A DNA stretch of 6,558 nucleotides from assembly GCA_024224995.1 (NCBI GenBank), contig JAAENB010001249.1:1-6558 (forward strand), written 5' to 3'. The notes under the pieces are model-generated. The model ran no database searches. It was not told where the DNA came from and saw only the letters and a list, made by a program, of their open reading frames with translations. The translations under genes and the position numbers were made by a program. Position 1 is the first letter of the stretch. Each line of letters begins with the position of its first letter. Origin of the DNA: a bacterium (GTDB lineage: Bacteria > Spirochaetota > UBA4802 > UBA5550). Positions 1-6,255 of this stretch are shown here, piece after piece.

Positions 1-141
1 ATTGCGAGCTGCATCTGGCCTGGAAGTAGTATGGGCTCTTTGGGTTGTGAGGACTGTTTGAGCGGAGCGAGTTCCGGAGCAATCCAAAGAGCCCATACTA
101 CTTCCAGGCCCGCGCACAAGCAAAATTTAGTTTCTTGAGAG
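1..141 (+). repeat. Left copy of a 141-bp long inverted repeat
   Basis: This segment is the reverse complement of 6256-6396, with base i matching base 6397-i. Comparing every position gives only three mismatches (42/6355, 77/6320, 103/6294) and no indels. Similarity stops at about 141-143, just before the start codon at 151. The repeat begins at the first base of the window, so it may extend further left. It contains a large stem-loop (17-110) and ends with purines that form most of the ribosome-binding site of the next gene. The family is not recognised. A REP/BIME- or MITE-like intergenic repeat is possible. Confidence 0.95.
17..110 (+). repeat. 27-bp-arm stem-loop inside the left repeat
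   Basis: Bases 17-43 are a perfect reverse complement of 84-110, giving a 27-bp stem and a 40-nt loop (44-83). G-T and T-A pairs at the loop base could lengthen the stem slightly. The loop carries GAGCGGAGCGA (60-70) and a small nested pairing (CGGA with TCCG). There is no T-run after the right arm, so it is not a standard intrinsic terminator for rightward transcripts. It lies in the leader region of the phosphodiesterase gene and could act as an RNA structure or as a DNA cruciform. Confidence 0.9.
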
Positions 142-150
142 GGCAAATAT

Positions 151-855
151 ATGAAAAAGATCGCGCATCGAGGATACTCTGAGAAATATCCGGAAAACAC
201 TCTTTTAGCCTTTGAAAAGGCCATTGAACACGGCGCTCACATGATAGAGCTCGATATTCACCTGTCAAAAGACGGTATTCCCGTAGTGATCCATGATGAT
301 TATATAAACCGCACGTCGAACGGGCAGGGTATGGTAAAGGATCTGACCCTGGAAGAACTGAGAGCCTTTAATTATAATAATGGGAACAGCGCCTGCGGAG
401 ACCAGGCCATCCCAACCCTGGAAGATGTTTTAGACCTGGTAAAAGGAAAAGCAGAACTGAATATTGAGATAAAAAAATGCCCGGTGAAATATGATAAAAT
501 AGAAGCGGCCCTGGTGGAGCTCCTGAAAAAGAAAGGTTTTCTTGAAAGTGCGATAATATCATCCTTTGATCATTTTTCCCTGAGGATCATAAAAGATATT
601 GAACCGGTAATAAAAACCGGGATGCTCTATGATTCGGAATGGCTTATGTTCCGGCAAGAGGTAGAGGCGCTGGATTTGTATTCCATCCATCCGAACGTAG
701 ACGTAGTTGAACCGGGGCAGGTGAAGTGGGCAAAAGAGAAGGGTCTTAAGGTCTATCCCTGGGTGGCGTACAACCGGGGGACAATAGAGCGGCTGAGCGT
801 GATGGGGCTGGTAGACGGGATTATGGTAAATGAGCTGGAGTTGTTTGGTGAGTAG
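151..855 (+). CDS. Glycerophosphodiester phosphodiesterase (GDPD family, cytosolic)
   Basis: Predicted to hydrolyse glycerophosphodiesters to sn-glycerol 3-phosphate plus an alcohol, recycling phospholipid head groups. The 234 residues match the usual short bacterial GDPD. Family motifs are in order: HRG at 6-8, ENT at 15-17, ELD at 33-35, KDGIPVVIHDD at 40-50, IPTLEDVL at 87-94, NIEIK at 104-108, and a C-terminal VDGIMVN. By family analogy H6 and H48 are catalytic, and E33, D35 and E106 bind the metal, so the active site looks intact. There is no signal peptide, which suggests a cytosolic UgpQ-like enzyme rather than periplasmic GlpQ. The ATG at 151 follows GAGAGGG (137-143) by 7 nt, and the first five of those bases belong to the 141-bp repeat. 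The next gene starts 43 nt downstream on the same strand, so an operon is likely. UgpQ-like substrate choice is inferred. Confidence 0.93.
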   Translation: MKKIAHRGYSEKYPENTLLAFEKAIEHGAHMIELDIHLSKDGIPVVIHDDYINRTSNGQGMVKDLTLEELRAFNYNNGNSACGDQAIPTLEDVLDLVKGKAELNIEIKKCPVKYDKIEAALVELLKKKGFLESAIISSFDHFSLRIIKDIEPVIKTGMLYDSEWLMFRQEVEALDLYSIHPNVDVVEPGQVKWAKEKGLKVYPWVAYNRGTIERLSVMGLVDGIMVNELELFGE

Positions 856-898
856 GTAATCGGTGGTGGAAGCGTGAATATATTCAGGATAACTAAAC

Positions 899-2905
899 AT
901 GAAAATAAAATTTTTTGATACATATATCAACAAAAAACGTCTTATACTTTGCGGGCTCGTGGGGCTGCTTTTTTTAATGCAGCCTTTTACGGCGAACGGA
1001 AAGAACGCCCGTTTTTATAACAAACAGGGATGGAAGCATCTTGAACGGAGTTATGCCTATAAGGCCATATTCAGTTTTAAAAATGCCTTAAAACAGAATC
1101 CGAAATATAAGGAGGCGCTCATAGGCCTGGGCAAGGCATATCATGAGTTAGAGGCATATGAACAGGCGCTGGAGCTCTTTAACCTGGCTCTCGGTGTTGA
1201 TAAGAATGATAGCAGGGCCATGGTCGGAGCGGGGTTAACCCTTACAAAAATGGGACTCTATACAAAGGGGCTTGAATATTTTAATAAAGCAATAAAAGCA
1301 CCGGGAAAGGCTCTAACAGCGCACTATGGAATAGCAAATCTCTATTTTACCATGAATAAAAAAATATGGGCAAAACGGAAGATAGATCATATTTTACGAA
1401 TAGACCCCTTTCATTACGATACCCTGCTCCTTATGGCAGATATAAAAATACTGGAAAAGAGGCTGGGAGAGGCAAAGGAATTCGCGCAAAAAGCAATCGA
1501 TTCCAACAGCGAATCTCCCCGGGGATTTACCAAATTCGGGGAAATACTGTTTCATCATTACCTGGAAACAGGGAACAGCGATTCCCTGGCAGAGGCAAAA
1601 TATTCACTCAAAAACGCTCTTTCCATTAATCCCAAAAGTTTTCGGGCGAACAGGGTAATGGGAAATATTTCCCTGGCAGAGAAAAACTATCCCCTTGCGG
1701 TATCTTATTTTGAAAAAGCACAGGGAGAAAGTCCCAACAGTTCAATGCTCTACAGTCTGGCCATATCATATGATATGGCAGGAAACAAGGCGCAGGCACT
1801 TAAATATTTCCTGGAAGCATACAAAAAAACACCCTCCGATTCCATACTGAGAAGCAGACTGGAATATTTCCTGGTATACAGTGATTATAAAATAGGACAC
1901 CCGGCCAGGATTATGCTGAATAAAGAACATTTCCAGCTTGCCGGTCAGAAGAGGCGCAAAAACCTTCCTTCTGAAGTAATTATGTATCTCCGGCGGACAT
2001 TGCTGCTCAATCCAATGAACGCCAATGCCAGGGAAGAACTCATGAGTTATTATTCGGTTCTTAATTATAACCGCTTTTATATAGACGAGATCAAGAGCCT
2101 GCTCCGGCTCTATCCCGGAAAAAAATACCAGGATTTGCTGAGCGTGGCAGTCATCAAAAGAAGAGAGCTCTTGTATCATAAAGAGGGATATTCCGCGGAA
2201 ACACCGCCCCGGGATGTGCCCGTTGTACTGGTGCTTGATTTTCAATCACAGGGAACCATAACAACCCACCAGGACGCGGGATCTGTCATTGGCAACTATG
2301 TGAGTTTTGTGATGCGGCAGTATGGCCGGATGAAGCCCCTGGGAACCAGGGAGCGGGCACTGGCAGTGAAGGGACTCCACCGTGGTTCCGGACGCCTGGA
2401 GGAAAACCTTGAAAAAATCGGGGAGAAAATAAAAGCAGGAGAAATTGCTCCTGTTGATTATGTGGTTTACGGGAATTATAATGAAACCGGCAACCGGATT
2501 TACCTGGAAAGCAAACTGCTCGATTTCCATAAAGGGATAGTCATTGGAGAATTCAATATTTTTGAATCGGGAAAAGAAAGCCTTCCCGTAGTTTCCCTGA
2601 GAGCGGCCAAGAGGATATACGGGCTCATACCCTATAAGGGAAAGGTCTTAAAGCTAAAGGACAAAGGGATCCTGGTAAACCTGGGACTGTACGACGGAAT
2701 GGAACCGGGATCACAACTGGTAATTTACACAAAACCGGGACTTACCAGCAAAAAGGAAGGAAAACGATCCATGGTCTTTACGATAAGAGAAACAAGTACC
2801 CTGGTTTCCTACGCGGAACCGCAAAAAAAATCCTATTTAAACAAGATCGATTCCAGTGACACTGTATACCCCCTTAAAAAGCGGCGCGCGAAAAGAATTG
2901 AATAG
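899..2905 (+). CDS. Secreted TPR protein with CsgG/FlgT-like C-terminal region
   Basis: This 668-residue protein begins with a basic N-region and a hydrophobic core (about 13-30, LILCGLVGLLFLMQPF), read as a Sec signal peptide probably cut near residue 34. No lipobox is seen. TPR-like helical pairs of about 34 residues run from about 38 to 314, and weaker ones follow to about 410. Segment 440-578 (VVLVLDFQSQ, then VDYVVYGNYNETGNRIYLESKLLD, shortened here to its key pattern VDYVVYG...RIYL) resembles the CsgG/TolB-like fold in which lipoproteins sense or build envelope structures. Residues 580-610 (GKVLKLKDKGILVNLG...DGMEPGS) resemble the FlgT C-terminal domain. The tail is very basic (KKRRAKR). 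AGGA at 886-889 sits 9 nt before the ATG. It is probably co-transcribed with the upstream phosphodiesterase and the downstream GIY-YIG gene. A periplasmic or outer-membrane scaffold is inferred. The exact partner is unknown. Confidence 0.82.
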   Translation: MKIKFFDTYINKKRLILCGLVGLLFLMQPFTANGKNARFYNKQGWKHLERSYAYKAIFSFKNALKQNPKYKEALIGLGKAYHELEAYEQALELFNLALGVDKNDSRAMVGAGLTLTKMGLYTKGLEYFNKAIKAPGKALTAHYGIANLYFTMNKKIWAKRKIDHILRIDPFHYDTLLLMADIKILEKRLGEAKEFAQKAIDSNSESPRGFTKFGEILFHHYLETGNSDSLAEAKYSLKNALSINPKSFRANRVMGNISLAEKNYPLAVSYFEKAQGESPNSSMLYSLAISYDMAGNKAQALKYFLEAYKKTPSDSILRSRLEYFLVYSDYKIGHPARIMLNKEHFQLAGQKRRKNLPSEVIMYLRRTLLLNPMNANAREELMSYYSVLNYNRFYIDEIKSLLRLYPGKKYQDLLSVAVIKRRELLYHKEGYSAETPPRDVPVVLVLDFQSQGTITTHQDAGSVIGNYVSFVMRQYGRMKPLGTRERALAVKGLHRGSGRLEENLEKIGEKIKAGEIAPVDYVVYGNYNETGNRIYLESKLLDFHKGIVIGEFNIFESGKESLPVVSLRAAKRIYGLIPYKGKVLKLKDKGILVNLGLYDGMEPGSQLVIYTKPGLTSKKEGKRSMVFTIRETSTLVSYAEPQKKSYLNKIDSSDTVYPLKKRRAKRIE

Positions 2906-2909
2906 CTCA

Positions 2910-3254
2910 ATGTTCTGGATATATATGCTGGCATGTGAGAACGGAAGTTATTATACCGGGTATACCGTGGACCTGGAAAAAAGATATTCCGAGCATATGG
3001 CAGGAACCGCAAAATCGAAGTATACCCGGAGCTTTAAGCCCCTGGGAATCGCGGCCTGCTGGAAGCTCCACGACACAAAGGGCACAGCCCTGAAGATTGA
3101 GCACCTCATAAAAAAAAGAAACCGCGCGGAAAAAGAGGAACTCATAAAAGAACCGGCATCCCTGAAAGAGATAATTCTACAGGAGCTTGAGCTCGATTGC
3201 TCCATAAGTGAATTTAACCCAAAGAACCTGCTCAGTAAAAGTGCAGCAACCTAA
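2910..3254 (+). CDS. GIY-YIG nuclease-family protein (UPF0213/YhbQ-like)
   Basis: This is a 114-residue protein when started at ATG 2910, 4 nt after the TAG of the preceding gene. An in-frame GTG at 2856 would add 18 residues inside the upstream gene. It is rejected because family members start right at the first strand, here MFWIYML. The GIY-YIG core is clear: IYML at 4-7, SYYTGYT at 13-19, LEKRYSEH at 22-29, KYTR at 37-40, and ALKIEHLIKK at 60-69. By family analogy Y5, Y15, R25 and E64 are the likely catalytic or metal-linked residues, all present. Residues 83-114 form an extra tail beyond the typical YhbQ-like domain. No good Shine-Dalgarno is visible, so translational coupling to the TPR gene is likely. 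Small stand-alone members have been linked to DNA nicking and repair, but the role here is unproven. Confidence 0.9.
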   Translation: MFWIYMLACENGSYYTGYTVDLEKRYSEHMAGTAKSKYTRSFKPLGIAACWKLHDTKGTALKIEHLIKKRNRAEKEELIKEPASLKEIILQELELDCSISEFNPKNLLSKSAAT

Positions 3255-3262
3255 CGCAATCA

Positions 3263-3339
3263 GGGAAAATAGTCCCCCCTCTTCCGGAGAGTGAAACAAG
3301 AATATTTTCACTCTCCGGAAGAGGGGGGACTATTTTCCC
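3263..3339. terminator. Perfect 34-bp hairpin between convergent genes; possible bidirectional terminator or REP-like palindrome
   Basis: Bases 3263-3296 are an exact reverse complement of 3306-3339, with a 9-nt loop (3297-3305). It sits 8 nt after the stop of the GIY-YIG gene and 16 nt from the stop of the leftward gene, where a shared terminator would be expected. A run of six Cs (and six Gs opposite) lies inside the stem, and GGGAAAATAG/CTATTTTCCC forms the outer end. Neither side has the T-tract of an intrinsic terminator outside the stem. The length and perfect pairing also fit a REP-like or MITE-like palindrome. Confidence 0.75.
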
Positions 3340-3355
3340 GGCTTACAGAACCTGC

Positions 3356-4090
3356 TTACTTCACTTTGACAGCAGCCCAGTTCCGGTTACCCGTAGGGAT
3401 GGAATAGGTTCCGTCAATGCGGTATCCGCCCTGTTTGTACACGCCGGAATATTTCTGGGTAAAGGGCTTATTTATTCCCAGCCGTTCCATTTCCTGCCGG
3501 GAAGTGGCGGAGCGGGTAAACCGGATGCGGCCGTTCTCAACCTTTACATTCTTGAGTTTTTCAAAAACTCCCCTGGCCCATTTGGGAAATACAATTGATC
3601 CGTAAGCCCTGCCGCTTTTTGACCTTTTAAGATAGAGAAACCCGTGATTATTTTCAGCGTTAATGCGGTATTTTCCCAGGTATCTCCCGGAAACAGAGCC
3701 CGCAGCCCGGGGTTTTTCTTCCGGTTCCGGTTTCTCTTCCGGATCATGAATGAGTTCAATAAAAACGACATCTTTCATGGAAACAATAGCAGGACTAAAA
3801 CTTTTGTCCTCCCCTTTGAGAGCCCGCTTCCTGCTTGTATAGATCTCCGAATCTTTAAGACACAAAAGCGTATCACCAATAATATAAACAGCTTTGGCCT
3901 TATAATATTTTTTATCAGTATTTTTAATAAGCGCTTTGTATGAAGAACACATCCCCAGAATAAGGGGCATTAAGAGAAACAGCAAAATAACCAGGGCAAG
4001 AATAATCCCGGTTCTTTTACCGCTAATATTTTTTAGCCTTTCTTTGAAAGGTTTTTTAGGGATTTCATAAGAGGTCTGGTTCGTTTCCAT
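3356..4090 (-). CDS. Unrecognised single-pass membrane protein with a C-terminal extracytoplasmic domain
   Basis: I do not recognise this 244-residue protein. It has a short basic N-terminal segment (PKKPFKERLKNISGKR, about 11-26), one strong transmembrane segment (about 28-47), a middle part of mixed charge (about 50-113), a Glu/Pro-rich linker (116-128) and a C-terminal domain (about 133-244). The C-terminal domain is rich in Gly, aromatic and alternating hydrophobic residues (GRYLGKY, GFLYLKR, FTQKYSGVYKQGGYRIDGTY), suggesting an all-beta fold. Topology by the positive-inside rule puts the C-terminal domain outside the cytoplasm. Cys48 follows the hydrophobic stretch, but LGMC is a poor lipobox. 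The ATG is preceded by AGGA at 4097-4100 with a 6-nt spacer. The gene lies 56 nt downstream of the TPR gene on the same strand, so the two may form an operon. Confidence 0.8.
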   Translation of the reverse strand: METNQTSYEIPKKPFKERLKNISGKRTGIILALVILLFLLMPLILGMCSSYKALIKNTDKKYYKAKAVYIIGDTLLCLKDSEIYTSRKRALKGEDKSFSPAIVSMKDVVFIELIHDPEEKPEPEEKPRAAGSVSGRYLGKYRINAENNHGFLYLKRSKSGRAYGSIVFPKWARGVFEKLKNVKVENGRIRFTRSATSRQEMERLGINKPFTQKYSGVYKQGGYRIDGTYSIPTGNRNWAAVKVK

Positions 4091-4146
4091 AGTACATCCT
4101 GTGTTATTGTATTATTTTAACATTTATGCGCGAAACGGAAAAAAAG

Positions 4147-5112
4147 TCAAGGCGAATCCGTAGAGGAACCCCAGGCATCGGGATGGGATTCTTCCATTTT
4201 TTTGGCTTTTTTTTCCCATTCTTCGGCTTTCAGATCATCACCCATAAATTCGTATATTTGCGCCAGGAAGCGGTAAATCTCGTAATTATAAGGATTTAAT
4301 TCAATGGCTCTTTCCAGGTTCTTGATCGATTTATCCAGGTAAAACTTTCTTTTACCGGGGAATTTTTTCGTGAAATAAAGATAACCAAGATTAATAAAGG
4401 CTTTTTCATGATCGGGCTTAACATAAACAAGCTTTTCCAGGATCGCGGCGGCTTTAACAAACTTACCGGTTTGCCTGTATAATTCATATAGTTTGAAGTA
4501 TGACTCCAGCAGGGAAGGACTAATGGAAATGATGTGCATATGCAGTTCAATGACCTTTTTATGGTCTCCCACGCTTTCCGCTGATAAAGCATCATATATG
4601 AATTTTTGTGCTCTTTTTTTGCCAATGGAATGGCTTATTTGAAAATGTTTGCCCGCGTTTTTATTATCATTTTTAAGAGTATAATACCGCGCCAGGTTGA
4701 GATGAGCCCTGTCATGAGAAGGATTATATAAAATGGCCTGTTTATAGTGCCCTGCCGCAAGTTCCTCCTCAAAGAAATAATCATAGAACTCACCCAGGGT
4801 GTTGTGAATTCCCGGCTGCTTTGGATTAAGTTTTAAAGAGCGGCGGTAAAAGTCCATTGCTTTAAGCTGTTCGTTCCTGATTATATAGATGTGACCAATA
4901 TAATTACATGCCTCAAAGTGACGGGAATTCTGATTCAGAACCCTGTGCATATTTTCAAAAGAGTACACATACATTTCGGCCTTATACTGCAAAACCCCTT
5001 TTTTGAAATAATATTGCCAGGTAGTGTTAAAAGGTTTTTTAGCAGCAAGACCGGGAGAGAAAAGAAGAATAAAACAAGATATAAAAAAAAATATATTTTT
5101 TTTTATTGACAT
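4147..5112 (-). CDS. Secreted TPR-repeat protein
   Basis: This 321-residue protein has a clear Sec signal peptide: MSIKK, a hydrophobic core at about 6-19, and a likely cut near residue 23-24 in GLAAKK. It is followed almost entirely by TPR-like helix pairs (about 32-65, 66-99, 100-133, 134-167, 204-237, and 262-301 after a short insertion). Typical TPR endings are visible, such as SLKLNPKQP, AILYNPSHD, LVYVKPDHE and AIELNPYNY. There is no enzymatic domain, so it is probably a periplasmic or envelope protein-interaction scaffold. It lacks the CsgG/FlgT-like half of the other TPR protein in this window. The start is preceded only by a weak GTGGG, and TATAGT on this strand (5121-5126) would give a near-leaderless transcript. 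The 56-nt gap to the downstream membrane-protein gene suggests co-transcription. Confidence 0.85.
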   Translation of the reverse strand: MSIKKNIFFFISCFILLFSPGLAAKKPFNTTWQYYFKKGVLQYKAEMYVYSFENMHRVLNQNSRHFEACNYIGHIYIIRNEQLKAMDFYRRSLKLNPKQPGIHNTLGEFYDYFFEEELAAGHYKQAILYNPSHDRAHLNLARYYTLKNDNKNAGKHFQISHSIGKKRAQKFIYDALSAESVGDHKKVIELHMHIISISPSLLESYFKLYELYRQTGKFVKAAAILEKLVYVKPDHEKAFINLGYLYFTKKFPGKRKFYLDKSIKNLERAIELNPYNYEIYRFLAQIYEFMGDDLKAEEWEKKAKKMEESHPDAWGSSTDSP

Positions 5113-5128
5113 AATTACCCACTATAAT
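5100..5128 (+). promoter_or_regulatory. Candidate promoter of tRNA-Phe
   Basis: A perfect TATAAT at 5123-5128 lies 23 nt before the tRNA. The -35 position at 17-nt spacing (5100-5105, TTTTTA) is weak. A TTGACA at 5106-5111 is only 11 nt from TATAAT, and it overlaps the start codon of the divergent TPR gene. An overlapping TATAGT is present on the opposite strand, so the two genes may share a divergent promoter region. Confidence 0.4.
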
Positions 5129-5151
5129 TAAAAAATACCACAGTTAAGAGC

Positions 5152-5224
5152 GGTCAGGTAGCTCAGTCGGTAGAGCAGGGGACTGAAAATCCCCGTGTCG
5201 GCGGTTCGATTCCGTCCCTGACCA
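5152..5224 (+). tRNA. tRNA-Phe (anticodon GAA)
   Basis: A complete cloverleaf is visible. The acceptor stem is GGTCAGG (5152-5158) with CCTGACC (5217-5223). The D stem is GCTC/GAGC (5161-5164, 5173-5176). The anticodon stem is GGGGA/TCCCC with loop CTGAAAA (5183-5189), anticodon GAA at 5185-5187. The T stem is GGCGG/CCGTC with loop TTCGATT and one G-T pair. The discriminator base is A (5224). The next bases are TTTT, so CCA is not encoded and must be added by the CCA-adding enzyme. It lies between two leftward genes, opposite to both. Confidence 0.97.
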
Positions 5225-5239
5225 TTTTAGCTTTTTTTT
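5225..5239 (+). terminator. T-rich tail after the tRNA, possible termination site
   Basis: Four Ts follow the tRNA directly, and a run of eight Ts lies at 5232-5239. The only stem upstream is the tRNA itself, so this is a possible simple terminator rather than a clear hairpin type. It overlaps the stop codon of the opposing gene (5238-5240). Confidence 0.35.
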
Positions 5240-6245
5240 AGATTTCTTTTGCTTCATCAATAATCTTCTGTAGTTCAACAACTATTTCATTAAAAACATC
5301 ATCGGAATCAGTAGGAAGCAGATCATTTTCCCAGAAGGTGAAGTTTATTTGCTTGTAGACATCGGAGCCGTTGAAGGTATACCCATATTTTTGCATTATT
5401 TTTTTTATGCTTTCGAGCCGACTTTTATTTTCCAGGAGCACCAGCTCTTTTTTATTCTTAAAATAATCCATTCGTATAAACAGAGCTGTTCTGTAGTCCT
5501 GAAGAGAATCGATATATTTTTTAAATTCTTCGGTTAACCGTTCTGTTTTTTCTTTCGGTTTTGAGTTTTTATATTTCCTCATTACGCGCTTGAAGAAATA
5601 ATACCGGGATCCGTCTTCGGTTTTTTCCAGGCCATTGATGAATTTGCGTTCATCCATGATCTCTCGCATCATAAATTCCCCTCTTCCCCGGGGGCTGTCG
5701 AGATTGAGGATCCCTTCATCCGCGCTTTTGTTGGCTTTTTTTAACGAATAGAATTCTTTTGAATCGAGATAGTGTTTAAAAGACATTTCCATATAAACAT
5801 TTTCCGACGCGATATTTTTTACCGCGAGATAGAGTTCCACCCTTTCCCCCTGGCCGTGTTCAAGAACGTTCTGGATCCCTTCGGAAAATGCCATTCTCAT
5901 TTCATCGGGATCAATACCGGCAATATGTGAGAATTCTTTGGTTTTTTCTTTGAAATAATACATGGTTCCCAGGGTTTCGTCTATGCGTTTATTAAATTCG
6001 TTCTCCACTACAAATTTTCTATTCAGGGTAGCCTTGAATTCCAGCATATCGGCAGCTCCTTTCAGGAAAGGAGAATGTTTATAGGTTTCATAGCTTTTAA
6101 TGATCTGGCGGTACGTATTTTCTTTTTCAGAAAAACAATCGACCAGGGATTCCATTATTTCTTTATAATCGGGATTTTTGAGTATCTCTTCAAAAAGAGA
6201 TTTGTTCAAATTCAGTTCGTTTATTAAGGAATCAAATTTTTCCAT
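5238..6245 (-). CDS. RsbW-like GHKL ATPase-domain protein with N- and C-terminal extensions
   Basis: Residues about 70-221 of 335 resemble the ATP-binding domain of anti-sigma factor/serine kinases such as RsbW and SpoIIAB. The N-box is MAFSEGIQNVLEHGQG (118-133), with E122, N126 and H130 in the expected places. The G2-like box is RGRGEFMMREIMDE (186-199). The usual G1 box (DxGxG) is not clear; YLDSKEF (159-165) is at the expected position but lacks the glycines, so ATP binding may be altered. About 70 residues precede the domain and about 110 charged, helical residues follow it, unlike the roughly 150-residue RsbW. No signal peptide or membrane segment is seen. The ATG is preceded by GAGAGGGG (6251-6258) with a 5-nt spacer, partly within the 141-bp repeat. 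A partner-switching regulatory role is inferred. No sigma factor or anti-anti-sigma gene is in the window. Confidence 0.75.
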   Translation of the reverse strand: MEKFDSLINELNLNKSLFEEILKNPDYKEIMESLVDCFSEKENTYRQIIKSYETYKHSPFLKGAADMLEFKATLNRKFVVENEFNKRIDETLGTMYYFKEKTKEFSHIAGIDPDEMRMAFSEGIQNVLEHGQGERVELYLAVKNIASENVYMEMSFKHYLDSKEFYSLKKANKSADEGILNLDSPRGRGEFMMREIMDERKFINGLEKTEDGSRYYFFKRVMRKYKNSKPKEKTERLTEEFKKYIDSLQDYRTALFIRMDYFKNKKELVLLENKSRLESIKKIMQKYGYTFNGSDVYKQINFTFWENDLLPTDSDDVFNEIVVELQKIIDEAKEI

Positions 6246-6255
6246 TTATACCCCT

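Noticed and set aside
1..141. CRISPR-like repeat or array
   Set aside because: There are only two copies, in inverted orientation 6 kb apart, with no regularly spaced direct repeats.
876..885. GAATATATTC palindrome between the first two genes as an operator
   Set aside because: It is a short AT-rich palindrome likely to occur by chance, with no second copy or promoter beside it.
559..933. 124-residue leftward open frame
   Set aside because: It overlaps the well-supported GDPD gene on the other strand and has no recognisable protein features.
2856..2909. GTG start at 2856 for the GIY-YIG protein
   Set aside because: It would add 18 unsupported residues inside the upstream coding region. The conserved fold starts directly after the ATG at 2910.
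3944..3952. Lipobox at Cys48 of the membrane protein
   Set aside because: The residues before Cys48 (LGM) do not fit a lipobox, and the basic N-terminal region is long for a lipoprotein signal.
5106..5128. TTGACA plus TATAAT as a textbook sigma-70 promoter
   Set aside because: The spacer is only 11 nt, and TTGACA is made by the start codon region of the divergent gene.
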